Source: Thermaerobacter marianensis DSM 12885 (GTDB lineage: Bacteria > Bacillota > Sulfobacillia > Thermaerobacterales > Thermaerobacteraceae). From it: DNA of 64,000 nt. The stretch is from assembly GCF_000184705.1 (NCBI RefSeq), contig NC_014831.1:2170001-2234000 (forward strand), written 5' to 3'. Positions within the stretch are counted from its first letter, which is position 1, and the number at the start of each line of letters is the position of its first letter. Of the stretch, positions 52,243 to 60,400 are shown piece after piece. Position numbers and translations under genes: made by a program. The notes beneath the pieces are model-generated. The model did no database searches. It saw only the letters and a list, made by a program, of their open reading frames with translations, and was not told where the DNA came from.

Positions 52243-53388
52243 ATGACAAGCCGAACCACCCACCGGGTCCAGATACGGGTGAATGGCAAGGACCTGACCC
52301 TGGACGCCGGCCCCTCCGGCGGCTCGCCCACCGTCGCGGATCTGATGCGCCACCTGGGCTTGACGGAACGCCAGGCGGTGGCCGTGGCCGTCAACGGGCA
52401 GGTGGTACCGCGGAGCCGCTGGGGTCACTGGCCCTTGCCGGACGGCGCCCGGGTGCAGATCGTCCGGCCCATGGCGGGCGGTGCAGAATCCCCCGCCCGG
52501 GAGGAGCCGGTTCATCCCCACGACCCCGCCCGACCCGGCGTGTCCTCTCATTCCCAGTCGTACGACCCGGGTCACGACCCCCTGGTGATTGCAGGCCGGG
52601 CGTTTCGATCCCGCCTCTTCGTGGGCACGGGAAAGTACCGGGATACCGCCACCATGGTGGCCGCCCTGGAGCGCTCGGGGACGGAGATGGTCACCGTGGC
52701 CATCCGGGCCATGAACCTGGACGCACCGGACGGCGGGGACATCCTCGCCCACGTGGACACCCGGCGCTACCACCTCCTGCCCAACACCGCTGGGGCCACC
52801 ACCGCCGACCAGGCCGTGGCCATTGCCCACCTGGCACGGGAGGCGCTCGGCACCCCGTGGATCAAGCTGGAGGTGATCGGCGACCCGCGCACCCTTCTCC
52901 CCGACCTGCAGGCGACCCTGGAGGCGACTCGCCGCCTGGTGCGTGACGGGTTCGTCGTCCTGCCCTACTGCACGTCGGACCTGATCACGTGCCTGCGCCT
53001 TGAGGATGCCGGCGCAGCCGCTGTCATGCCCCTGGCGGCCCCCATCGGTACCGGCCAGGGCATGCTGGACTGGGCGGGGATCCGGAGGGTGATCGAGCGG
53101 GTCTCGGTCCCCGTCGTGGTGGACGCCGGGCTCGGCGTCCCCTCCGACGCGGCCATGGCCATGGAACTGGGCGCCAGCGCGGTGCTGGTGAATACTGCCA
53201 TTGCCAGGGCCCAGAACCCGCCCCTCATGGCCGAGGCCTTCAAGTGGGGGGTCCTGGCCGGCAGGCAGGCCTTCCTGGCCGGGAGAATGCCGCCGCAGAA
53301 CGAAGCCAGCCCCTCCAGCCCCACCGAGGGGGTTCCCTTTGCGCCGCTGGCGGCCCGGCGGGCCGGGTCCGGAGGAGGTGGTGCCTGA
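52243..53388 (+). CDS. thiS-thiG: ThiS-ThiG fusion: sulfur carrier joined to thiazole synthase
   Basis: 381 residues. Residues 1-80 are ThiS, a ubiquitin-like carrier ending in Gly79-Gly80. A flexible linker of about 30 residues follows, then ThiG from about 112, with the Schiff-base Lys208 in WIKLEVIGD, plus LLPNTAGATTADQAV and VVDAGLGVPSDAAMAMELG. ThiG builds the thiazole ring from deoxyxylulose phosphate, the glycine imine made by ThiO, and sulfur carried on the ThiS C-terminus. Because GG is internal, the chain must be cut after Gly80 or sulfur must come another way. ATG 52243 follows AGGAGGTG. Confidence 0.9.
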   Translation: MTSRTTHRVQIRVNGKDLTLDAGPSGGSPTVADLMRHLGLTERQAVAVAVNGQVVPRSRWGHWPLPDGARVQIVRPMAGGAESPAREEPVHPHDPARPGVSSHSQSYDPGHDPLVIAGRAFRSRLFVGTGKYRDTATMVAALERSGTEMVTVAIRAMNLDAPDGGDILAHVDTRRYHLLPNTAGATTADQAVAIAHLAREALGTPWIKLEVIGDPRTLLPDLQATLEATRRLVRDGFVVLPYCTSDLITCLRLEDAGAAAVMPLAAPIGTGQGMLDWAGIRRVIERVSVPVVVDAGLGVPSDAAMAMELGASAVLVNTAIARAQNPPLMAEAFKWGVLAGRQAFLAGRMPPQNEASPSSPTEGVPFAPLAARRAGSGGGGA

Positions 53389-54587
53389 TGCCGCCCGCTG
53401 CTGGTGCTCGTGCCGCGACAGGTGGTACCTATGACGTGGCGGTCATCGGGGGTGGGGTGATCGGCCTCGCCGCAGCTTATGAACTGGCCAGGCAGGGTGC
53501 CCAGGTCGTGGTCCTCGAGCGGGAAAGGCCGGGGACCGGTGCCTCCACTGCGGCAGCGGGCATGCTCGCCCCGGGGCACGAGGCGGGTACCGATCCCGTG
53601 CTGTACGAGCTGGGCATCCGCAGTTGCCGCCTGTGGCCCGAGTTCGCCCGGGCCGTCGAGGATGCGGCCGGGAGGACCACCGGTTACACGGGCCGGGGCA
53701 TTGCCGTGGTGGCCACCGGGGACGATGAGGCGGCGTCCCTCCGGGAGCGCGCGGGACGGGAAGGGGCCGGTCGCCGCCTGCATTGGATCGCGCCTGACGC
53801 GTTGCCACCGTACCTGGCCGGGTTCCGGCACATCCGCGGCGCCCTGCTCTTTGAGGAAGGTGGTCACGTGGACCCTGTCGCCACGGTCCGCGCCCTGGCG
53901 GCTGCCTTTTCGGCGTCGGGAACCCTGTGGACCGGAACCGAGGTGGTGGGCTTTCGCCACGAGACGGCTGCCGGCGGACGGCGGCTGGTGGCAGTCCAGA
54001 CCCCCCACGGCGAGGTCCGAGCGCATACCTTCGTCCTGGCGGGAGGGGTCTTCAACGCTTCTCTGGCGGCCCACCTGGGCATCCGCCTGCCGGTGGTGCC
54101 GGTGAAGGGACAGATCCTGGCGGTGGAACCCCCACCCGGGCTGCACCCGTTCCTGCGGGGCCAGGTCCCCGTCTTTGGTGGCGGCGTCTACCTCGTCCCG
54201 CGGCTGGACGGCCGGTTGCTCATCGGGGCTACGGAAGAACCGGCGGCGGGGTACGATCGCTCCGTGACCCTGGGGGCGATCACGCACCTGGCCCTGGCCG
54301 CCCAGGAACTGGCCCCTGACCTGAAGGACGCCCGCTGGCTGGAAGCACGGTCGGGCCTGCGTCCCGGAACGCCGGACCGGCGCCCCCTGCTCGGACTGCT
54401 GCCGGGCTACACCAACGTCGTGGTGGCCGCCGGGCACTATCGCAACGGCATCTTGCTGGCCCCCCTTACGGGCCGCATCGTGGCCGACCTGTGCCAGGGC
54501 CGGGAACCGGAGGTGGATCTGACCCCGCTGGATCCAGGCCGGTTTGGGACGCCCGTTGATGCAGGCAGCGTTCACTCCTTACCGTAG
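53388..54587 (+). CDS. thiO: Glycine oxidase ThiO
   Basis: 399 residues of the D-amino acid oxidase fold. The FAD Rossmann motif is VAVIGGGVIGLAAAYELA near residue 18, followed by GTGASTAAAGMLAP. The end has AARSGLRPGTPDRRP-like EARSGLRPGTPDRRPLLG and GHYRNGILLAPLTGR, typical of ThiO. It oxidises glycine to the imine used by ThiG. Start and previous stop overlap (TGATG), and GGAGGAGG lies upstream. ThiF and ThiD are not in the window. Confidence 0.92.
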   Translation: MPPAAGARAATGGTYDVAVIGGGVIGLAAAYELARQGAQVVVLERERPGTGASTAAAGMLAPGHEAGTDPVLYELGIRSCRLWPEFARAVEDAAGRTTGYTGRGIAVVATGDDEAASLRERAGREGAGRRLHWIAPDALPPYLAGFRHIRGALLFEEGGHVDPVATVRALAAAFSASGTLWTGTEVVGFRHETAAGGRRLVAVQTPHGEVRAHTFVLAGGVFNASLAAHLGIRLPVVPVKGQILAVEPPPGLHPFLRGQVPVFGGGVYLVPRLDGRLLIGATEEPAAGYDRSVTLGAITHLALAAQELAPDLKDARWLEARSGLRPGTPDRRPLLGLLPGYTNVVVAAGHYRNGILLAPLTGRIVADLCQGREPEVDLTPLDPGRFGTPVDAGSVHSLP

Positions 54588-54684
54588 GTGGGATTGCAAC
54601 GCGGTGCCTGGTTCCTGCGCTTCGCCTGCGCGATGGATTCGTCGTCCTGCGCCACTGCAAGTCGGACCGGGGAGGCCAATGGGA

Positions 54685-54719
54685 GGGACCACCTGCCGTA
54701 GCCTTCGGCAGGTGGTCCC
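54685..54719. terminator. Bidirectional terminator hairpin
   Basis: GGGACCACCTGCCG (54685-54698) pairs perfectly with CGGCAGGTGGTCCC (54706-54719), loop of 7, between the convergent thiO and DUF917 genes. It lacks T-runs. Confidence 0.6.
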
Positions 54720-54732
54720 CCCGCGTGTCGGT

Positions 54733-55884
54733 TCAGGCGGTGAGATATTTCTGTTTTTCGTTCGGGACGCCGTAACGCTGATAGTAGTCTCGGAAGCGGC
54801 GTTCCAGAGGTACGAACTCGATATCGTATCCGAACGCCCGCGGCCCCCACACCCGCAAGGCCGCCTCGGTGCGCATGATCTCGGGTGTTGGCAGACCGAG
54901 CACGGTGACGCGCTGCCCGTACCGGATGCGCTCGGTGGTGATGGCGAACCCCGTTTCGTGGTCCAGCACCGAGATGAGGTCGGGAACGCTGGCGATCACC
55001 TCGCCGTCCTGCACCGCCACCAGGTTCTCGTTTTGGAAGCGGATCACCAGTTCACTGCCACGGTAGCGTCCCAGCCCGTGGATCACAGCCCGCCCGACGG
55101 CGAAGCCCTCCCGGGTGCGCCGCTCGACATCGACCACCTTGCCCTCGAACAGGGGGATCGCCCGGCCGTAGAGGGTATCCTGGGTGGCCTCGCAGATCGC
55201 CTCGATGGGGTTCACGCCGCGGCTCGCCGCCGTGACGACGGCCTTGCCGATGGCCATGGCCATCGACACGGTACCCCGCACGGCCGTCCGCTTGAAGTCC
55301 GCCCCGCTCATCGGATAGTCGACGAGGTGCGAGTGGCCACCCATCCGGATGGTAACACCCCGCGCCAGCCACTCGAGCTGGACGTTGTCCGGGGTCTCGA
55401 GGGTCACGATGGCCCCGCGCTCGTCGGCGACCACCGCGGGCGTCCCCGAGAGGCCATAGACGTGGAACGTCTCCATCTGCAGCTCCGGGAAGGCCCGTCC
55501 CATCCCGTCGCCGTCCACCACCGGGATGCGGGCGCGGGCGGCCACGACGAACGGGATCTGCGAGTTCACGCCGCCGCACTCGATGGGACAGGTGGCGTCC
55601 GCCTTCTGCCCCAGGCGGCGTTCCGCGGCCCGTAGCGCCCGCACGGCCTCCATCCCTTCGGGGACCTTCTCGATCATCACCGTCGGAGCCCCCATCATCG
55701 CCGTGGGCAACACCAGCGCATCGTCATCCAGTTCCTCGGGGTCGAGCAGCGTCACCGGCCCCTCCTCGACGATGGCCTGTTGCGCCATTAGCTTGCCGAT
55801 GAACGGATCGCCCCCGCCACCCGTGCCCAGGATCGCTGCCCCGACCGCCAGGTATTCGAGATCCTCCGCAACGATCTGTCGCAC
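54733..55884 (-). CDS. DUF917 family protein (S-methyl thiohydantoin desulfurase-like), copy A
   Basis: 383 residues. Family features: GTGGGGDPFIGKLMAQQAI near the start, CPIECGGVNSQIPFVVAA, VVDGDGMGRAFPELQMETF and RFQNENLVAVQDG. Pfam has renamed DUF917 after a thiohydantoin desulfurase, but most members are uncharacterised and travel with hydantoinase-type genes, as here. It is the last gene of the operon and a paralogue of the gene at 57459. GTG 55884 has GGGGAGG upstream. Confidence 0.88.
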   Translation of the reverse strand: MRQIVAEDLEYLAVGAAILGTGGGGDPFIGKLMAQQAIVEEGPVTLLDPEELDDDALVLPTAMMGAPTVMIEKVPEGMEAVRALRAAERRLGQKADATCPIECGGVNSQIPFVVAARARIPVVDGDGMGRAFPELQMETFHVYGLSGTPAVVADERGAIVTLETPDNVQLEWLARGVTIRMGGHSHLVDYPMSGADFKRTAVRGTVSMAMAIGKAVVTAASRGVNPIEAICEATQDTLYGRAIPLFEGKVVDVERRTREGFAVGRAVIHGLGRYRGSELVIRFQNENLVAVQDGEVIASVPDLISVLDHETGFAITTERIRYGQRVTVLGLPTPEIMRTEAALRVWGPRAFGYDIEFVPLERRFRDYYQRYGVPNEKQKYLTA

Positions 55885-55909
55885 GCTTGTGCCTCCCCTC
55901 GGACCGCCA

Positions 55910-57481
55910 TCAGGCGCTCCGCAGCTGGCCCGCGGCCTTGACCTTGACCCGCACCGCGTTGCCAGGCAGGTAGGCCAGCGGGACCTCTTCCACTTCGATC
56001 ACTTCCACTGTGTCGGGGTCGGCCCCGGCCTGTACCGCCTCGGCGTAGGCGGCCTCCCGCGCCTCGGCAAGGACGCTTTCGCGGCTGCGGTTGTCAAGCG
56101 AGTAGATCCGGTCCACCGTGCCCGAGACCTGCGCGATGGCGGCACCCACCGCGTTGGCGACCTCGTAGTGATCCGGGCGCTCGACGACGGAGACCCCTTC
56201 CAGCCGATCCGGCAGGAGGATGCTACCGCCACCGACCAGGATCGCCGGCACATCGCCGGCCCGCGTCTTGATCCGGTCGACGGCCTCTTCGACCATGGCC
56301 ACGGCTCGCCGGTACGCCGCCTCGATGACCTCGGCCGGTACCTGGATGCGGCCGCGGTCGCCGAGGGCGGCCATGCCGCGAGCGACGGCCACATCCGTCA
56401 TTGTGAGGACGTCACCGCCGAAGCAGAGAGCCCGCTCCACCACCTTGCTGCCGACGCTGTCCGGCCCGATCTGGACCTCGTTGCCGCCGGTCCGGTCCGC
56501 CGGCCAGCGGACGACCGAGCCCCCACCGAGACCGATGGAGATCAGGTCCGGCATCCGGAAGTTGGTCCGCACGCCGCCGATCTCCACCGCGACGGCGGAC
56601 TCGCGGGGGAACCCGCCTACCAGCACGCCGACGTCCGTCGAGGTTCCACCGACATCGATGACGACGGCGTCCTCGCGGCCCGAGAGGAAGCCGGCGCCCC
56701 GGATGCTGTTCGTCGGCCCGCAGGCGACCGTCAGGATCGGGTAGCGCTGGGCGTAGTCCAGGGACATCAGCGTGCCGTCGTTCTGGGAGAGGAAGAGCTC
56801 AGCGCGAATGTCGAGCCGCGCCATCGCGTCGGCGAAGGCGCGGGCTACGCGCCGCGCGACGTCGCTAACTGCCGCGTTCAAGACCGTGGCGTTCTCGCGT
56901 TCGAGCAGGCCGACGCTCCCGATCTCGTACGAGAGCGAGATCGTGGCCTCGCTCCCCGCCACGGAGGCGATGATCTCCGCAGCCCGGCGCTCGTCGTCGT
57001 TGCGCACGGGGGAGAAGACGGCGGTCACGGCGAAGGCGCGGATCCCGGCCTCCATGGCCTGCTCGGCAAACCGGCGCACCGCCTCGGCGTCGAAGGCAGA
57101 GATCGGCCGACCGTCGTACTCCACGCCGCCCGGCACGATGGCGACCGGCCCCTCGACGGCGCGCCGCAGGTCCTCGGGCCAGGCCGCCAGCGGGCGAATG
57201 GCGTGGGTGGCCGGCGACCCCAGGCGCAGGATCCCGACGGGCAACAGGCCCCTGCGTTCGATGATCGCGTTGGTCACCTGGGTCGTGCCGAGCATCGCAT
57301 GGGTGATCTGGCTGGGATCGATGCCGGCCTCCCGGATCACACGGGACACGACCTGCACGATGCCGGAGATCACGTCGTCGGTGACCGGTGTCTTCGCCTT
57401 CGCCACGACGCGCCGGTTCTCATCCAGAATGACGGCGTCTGTGTTCGTCCCGCCCACGTCAATCCCGAGCCGGTAACGCAT
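55910..57481 (-). CDS. hyuA: Hydantoinase/oxoprolinase family ATP-dependent hydrolase (HyuA-like)
   Basis: 523 residues of the ASKHA fold: phosphate loops GIDVGGTNTDAVILDE at the start and VIDVGGTSTDVGVLVGG near 245, with TQVTNAIIERRG and ACGPTNSIRGA between. The family opens hydantoin or 5-oxoproline rings at the expense of ATP. No HyuB is adjacent; instead a DUF917 gene lies on each side. ATG 57481 follows GAGGAGG and overlaps the upstream DUF917 gene by 23 bp, a sign of coupled translation. Confidence 0.88.
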   Translation of the reverse strand: MRYRLGIDVGGTNTDAVILDENRRVVAKAKTPVTDDVISGIVQVVSRVIREAGIDPSQITHAMLGTTQVTNAIIERRGLLPVGILRLGSPATHAIRPLAAWPEDLRRAVEGPVAIVPGGVEYDGRPISAFDAEAVRRFAEQAMEAGIRAFAVTAVFSPVRNDDERRAAEIIASVAGSEATISLSYEIGSVGLLERENATVLNAAVSDVARRVARAFADAMARLDIRAELFLSQNDGTLMSLDYAQRYPILTVACGPTNSIRGAGFLSGREDAVVIDVGGTSTDVGVLVGGFPRESAVAVEIGGVRTNFRMPDLISIGLGGGSVVRWPADRTGGNEVQIGPDSVGSKVVERALCFGGDVLTMTDVAVARGMAALGDRGRIQVPAEVIEAAYRRAVAMVEEAVDRIKTRAGDVPAILVGGGSILLPDRLEGVSVVERPDHYEVANAVGAAIAQVSGTVDRIYSLDNRSRESVLAEAREAAYAEAVQAGADPDTVEVIEVEEVPLAYLPGNAVRVKVKAAGQLRSA

Positions 57482-58562
57482 GCTGCGCAGCCTCCTCGAT
57501 CGGAACGTAGTCAAAGGGATAGCCGAAGTACCTGGGACCGGCCACCGCGAGCCCGCGCGCCGACCGCCAGATGGGTGCACACGGCATCCCCAGCACCGCC
57601 ACGCGCTGGCCGTAGGCGATGCCCTCGGTGGTAATGGGGGTGTACGTCTCAGAATCCAGGACGGTGATCAGGTCGGGAACCATCGCGACGGGTGTGCCGT
57701 CCTTGATAGCCACGAGGTTCTCGTTCTGGAACTCCAGGCGCAAGACCGATCCCTGGTCTGCGTCCAGCCCCTCAAGGGTGGCGGTCCCGCGCACGAAGCC
57801 ACCCTCCGTGCGGCGCAAGACGTCGACGACCTTGCCCCGGAACAGGATGGCTCCACCCGTCACGCGCAGGAGCGCATCGATCGGGTTGCCGCCGGCCAGG
57901 GACCCCCGGATGGCGCGGCCGATCTCGATGGCGCGCCGCAAGGTACCGGGGATCACTGCTCGACGCACCTCGTCCGTGGTCATGGGGTAGAGGGCGATGA
58001 TCGAGGATCCACCCATGGCCACCGTCGCCGTGCGGCTCAGCCGCTCGGTCCACTGGTTGTCGATGGTCTCCAGTAGCACCAGATTGCCCTTCTCGTCGAC
58101 GATGGCCATCGGTGTGGCCGACACGCCCGCCAGGTTCATCGAGCACATGGGGATCTCGGGGAACGCGCGCCCCATGCCGTCGGCGTCGAGGAGCGGCAAC
58201 CGGAGTTCGGCAGCCGCGACCACGGGGATGGTGGAATTAATCCCACCCGCCTCAGCCGACATCAGGGCGACGACGGGCTGCCCCAGGTGCGACTCGACGG
58301 CGCGCACCACGCGTTCCAGCTCGCGACCGTTCGGGATCTTCTCCACCAGCACGGTCGGCGCACCCATCATGGCAACGGGCAGCACCAAACCTGTGCGCGG
58401 CAAGTCCGCCAGGTCGATCAGCCGGACTGCGCCGTGCCGCTGGATCGCCTCCTGGGCCATGAGCTTGCCGATGTACGGATCACCACCGCCCCCGGTGCCG
58501 AGGACCGTGGCGCCGAGGGCAAGGTTCTCCAGGGCTGCCGCATCGATGACCGTGATCGTCAT
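57459..58562 (-). CDS. DUF917 family protein (S-methyl thiohydantoin desulfurase-like), copy B
   Basis: 367 residues, same plan as copy A: GTGGGGDPYIGKLMAQEAI, then SAEAGGINSTIPVVAAA, LLDADGMGRAFPEIPM and RLEFQNENLVAIKDG. Alignment by eye shows clear homology to copy A over the whole length but many differences, so the duplication is old and the two may form a heteromer or act on related substrates. ATG 58562 follows AGGAGG. Confidence 0.88.
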   Translation of the reverse strand: MTITVIDAAALENLALGATVLGTGGGGDPYIGKLMAQEAIQRHGAVRLIDLADLPRTGLVLPVAMMGAPTVLVEKIPNGRELERVVRAVESHLGQPVVALMSAEAGGINSTIPVVAAAELRLPLLDADGMGRAFPEIPMCSMNLAGVSATPMAIVDEKGNLVLLETIDNQWTERLSRTATVAMGGSSIIALYPMTTDEVRRAVIPGTLRRAIEIGRAIRGSLAGGNPIDALLRVTGGAILFRGKVVDVLRRTEGGFVRGTATLEGLDADQGSVLRLEFQNENLVAIKDGTPVAMVPDLITVLDSETYTPITTEGIAYGQRVAVLGMPCAPIWRSARGLAVAGPRYFGYPFDYVPIEEAAQHALPARD

Positions 58563-58607
58563 GGCCTGCCTCCTGGTCCGCTGATCTTGCTTACAGGCTC
58601 TTCTTGG

Positions 58608-59951
58608 TCATACCTCGACCTCTCGGAACCGCGGCCTCGGCTGGCCCTGCAGCCAAGCCACCACCTTCATCAGGACGTAATAGACGATGCCGGCCGCAAT
58701 CAGGGCGTTGAGCGTGGGGATGCCCCAGCTCACCTTGTACCCCACATAGGAAGCAAGGACCCACGTCGCGAGCATCACGGGATTCCAGACCTCCACACGG
58801 CCCGGGATCGTGCCCGCCGCCGCACTCTCGTCGAGCTCCGGGCGATACCGCCGCAGGATGAAGTAATCGACCACCATGATCCCGGCCAGCGGCGGGATGG
58901 TAACGCCAAGCAGGGTGAGGAATCCCGTGAACTGCTGGAGGATGCCCGCGGCCGACAGGGCCGTCCCCAGCACACCGACCAGGATCGTGATCAGACCCCG
59001 GTTGATCTTGCGGCCCCACACCGTGTCGATCAGGTTGGCAAACCCGAGGGAGGCCGAGTACAGGTTCCAGTCGTTGATCTTGAGCGTCGCTGCGATAAGG
59101 ATCAGCGTACCGATGACACCACTGGTGGAGGTGACGATCTGGATAACGTCGGCGCTCTTCACCGCGTGGGCAAGGAGCACCCCGATCAGGCCGATCAGGT
59201 ACTCACCCAGCGTCACACCGACCACGGTCTGCTTGACGACGTCCCACGGACTGCGGTTGAACCGGGTCATGTCCGGCGTGATGACGGCGCCGACGATGAA
59301 GCCACCTGCCACCAGCGTGGTGCCGGCCGCCAGGCTTAGCCGCGGGCCAGGCGGAGCCGAGGCCACGAGCTCACCAAGAGGATGTTCGAGCAGCGCTGTG
59401 ATGATCGAATAACCCGCCAGCACGAGAAACGCGGGCACCGTGATGTAGGCCGTCCATGCCATCGAGAGAAAGCCGTAGACCACGATCAGGGTGACCGCGA
59501 GCCCCGTCACCACGCACCAGGCCCACACGGGCAGCCCGCCGACCAGGCTGTGGACCCCCTCCGCGAAGACCGCGTTCTGGATGCCGAACCAGCCGACCAG
59601 GCTGACCGCAATGATCAGCGAGATGAGGGTCGAGCCATACTTGCCGAAGCCCGTCCAGCGGCCGAGCACCGTCGTGCTCAACCCCTCGCGCTGGCCTGCG
59701 ATGCCGGTCAGGATCGACACCACCTCGAGGATGACGGCCCCCAAGGTGATCGCCCAGAACGCCTCCCAGAAGGACATCCCGAAGCCGAGGGTGGCACCGA
59801 GCAGGAACTGGGACAGAGCCGACAGCTGCCCAAACCTCTGGACCGCCACGCTGACCCAGGAATAGCGCGCCGAGTAGGGCACCCGGGTCAAGGCGAAGTC
59901 GTCGTGGCCGATTTCGGCGACATCCTGCCGGGCGGTGTCGATCGTCGCCAT
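58608..59951 (-). CDS. NCS1 family permease (CodB-like)
   Basis: 447 residues and about twelve membrane segments. Family features: SQFLLGATLGFGMSFWEAFWA, IITALLEHPLG, VITPDMTRFNRSPWD and KINDWNLYSASLGFANL. NCS1 carriers bring in cytosine, hydantoins, allantoin or related rings with a cation. Position before the DUF917 and hydantoinase genes points to a hydantoin-like ring. ATG 59951 has AAAGGGGGAGG upstream. Confidence 0.9.
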   Translation of the reverse strand: MATIDTARQDVAEIGHDDFALTRVPYSARYSWVSVAVQRFGQLSALSQFLLGATLGFGMSFWEAFWAITLGAVILEVVSILTGIAGQREGLSTTVLGRWTGFGKYGSTLISLIIAVSLVGWFGIQNAVFAEGVHSLVGGLPVWAWCVVTGLAVTLIVVYGFLSMAWTAYITVPAFLVLAGYSIITALLEHPLGELVASAPPGPRLSLAAGTTLVAGGFIVGAVITPDMTRFNRSPWDVVKQTVVGVTLGEYLIGLIGVLLAHAVKSADVIQIVTSTSGVIGTLILIAATLKINDWNLYSASLGFANLIDTVWGRKINRGLITILVGVLGTALSAAGILQQFTGFLTLLGVTIPPLAGIMVVDYFILRRYRPELDESAAAGTIPGRVEVWNPVMLATWVLASYVGYKVSWGIPTLNALIAAGIVYYVLMKVVAWLQGQPRPRFREVEV

Positions 59952-60400
59952 GAGCCTCCCCCTTTGTTCTTTTTCACAGAATGTTAGGCAACAAAGAGAC
60001 GAATTTCATCGTTCAAGTGGGAAAAATGATGGTTTCGTTTTGTACAACGTGCACAAGATGCCATGGCCCGCGGCGCCCGCATCCGGAGCCACGGGTAGCT
60101 GCTGCAGATGGCGTCCCACCCAAGGCCCTCTCCGGACTGCGGGCCCGGGCAGATGCCCCCTGCGAGTCCGCGTGATGGACGACGATCGCGGGTGCCGCCG
60201 AGCGGGTGGCTTCCGGAGGGTGACAACCCCGAGTGACGGCCGGCGTGTCACCTCGGTGCGGGCGGCGGGTGGGAGCCCGTCCGTCACCGGCCGGCACACG
60301 AGGTCCATGATCCTGCCGGCGCGGCCCCATGCACAGACGTTCCTCCCATCGCCACCAGTGCTGGCCCTTGAGGCGCGTGACGGCCGTCGCCAAGGCGGGT
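59952..60400 (-). promoter_or_regulatory. Upstream region of the permease-hydantoinase operon
   Basis: 449 bp. The 110 bp next to the permease gene are AT-rich and should hold its promoter. A TTGTACAA palindrome and nearby GTGCACAA (60040-60057) are candidate regulator sites. The rest (60070-60400) is GC-rich and shows no gene. Confidence 0.4.
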
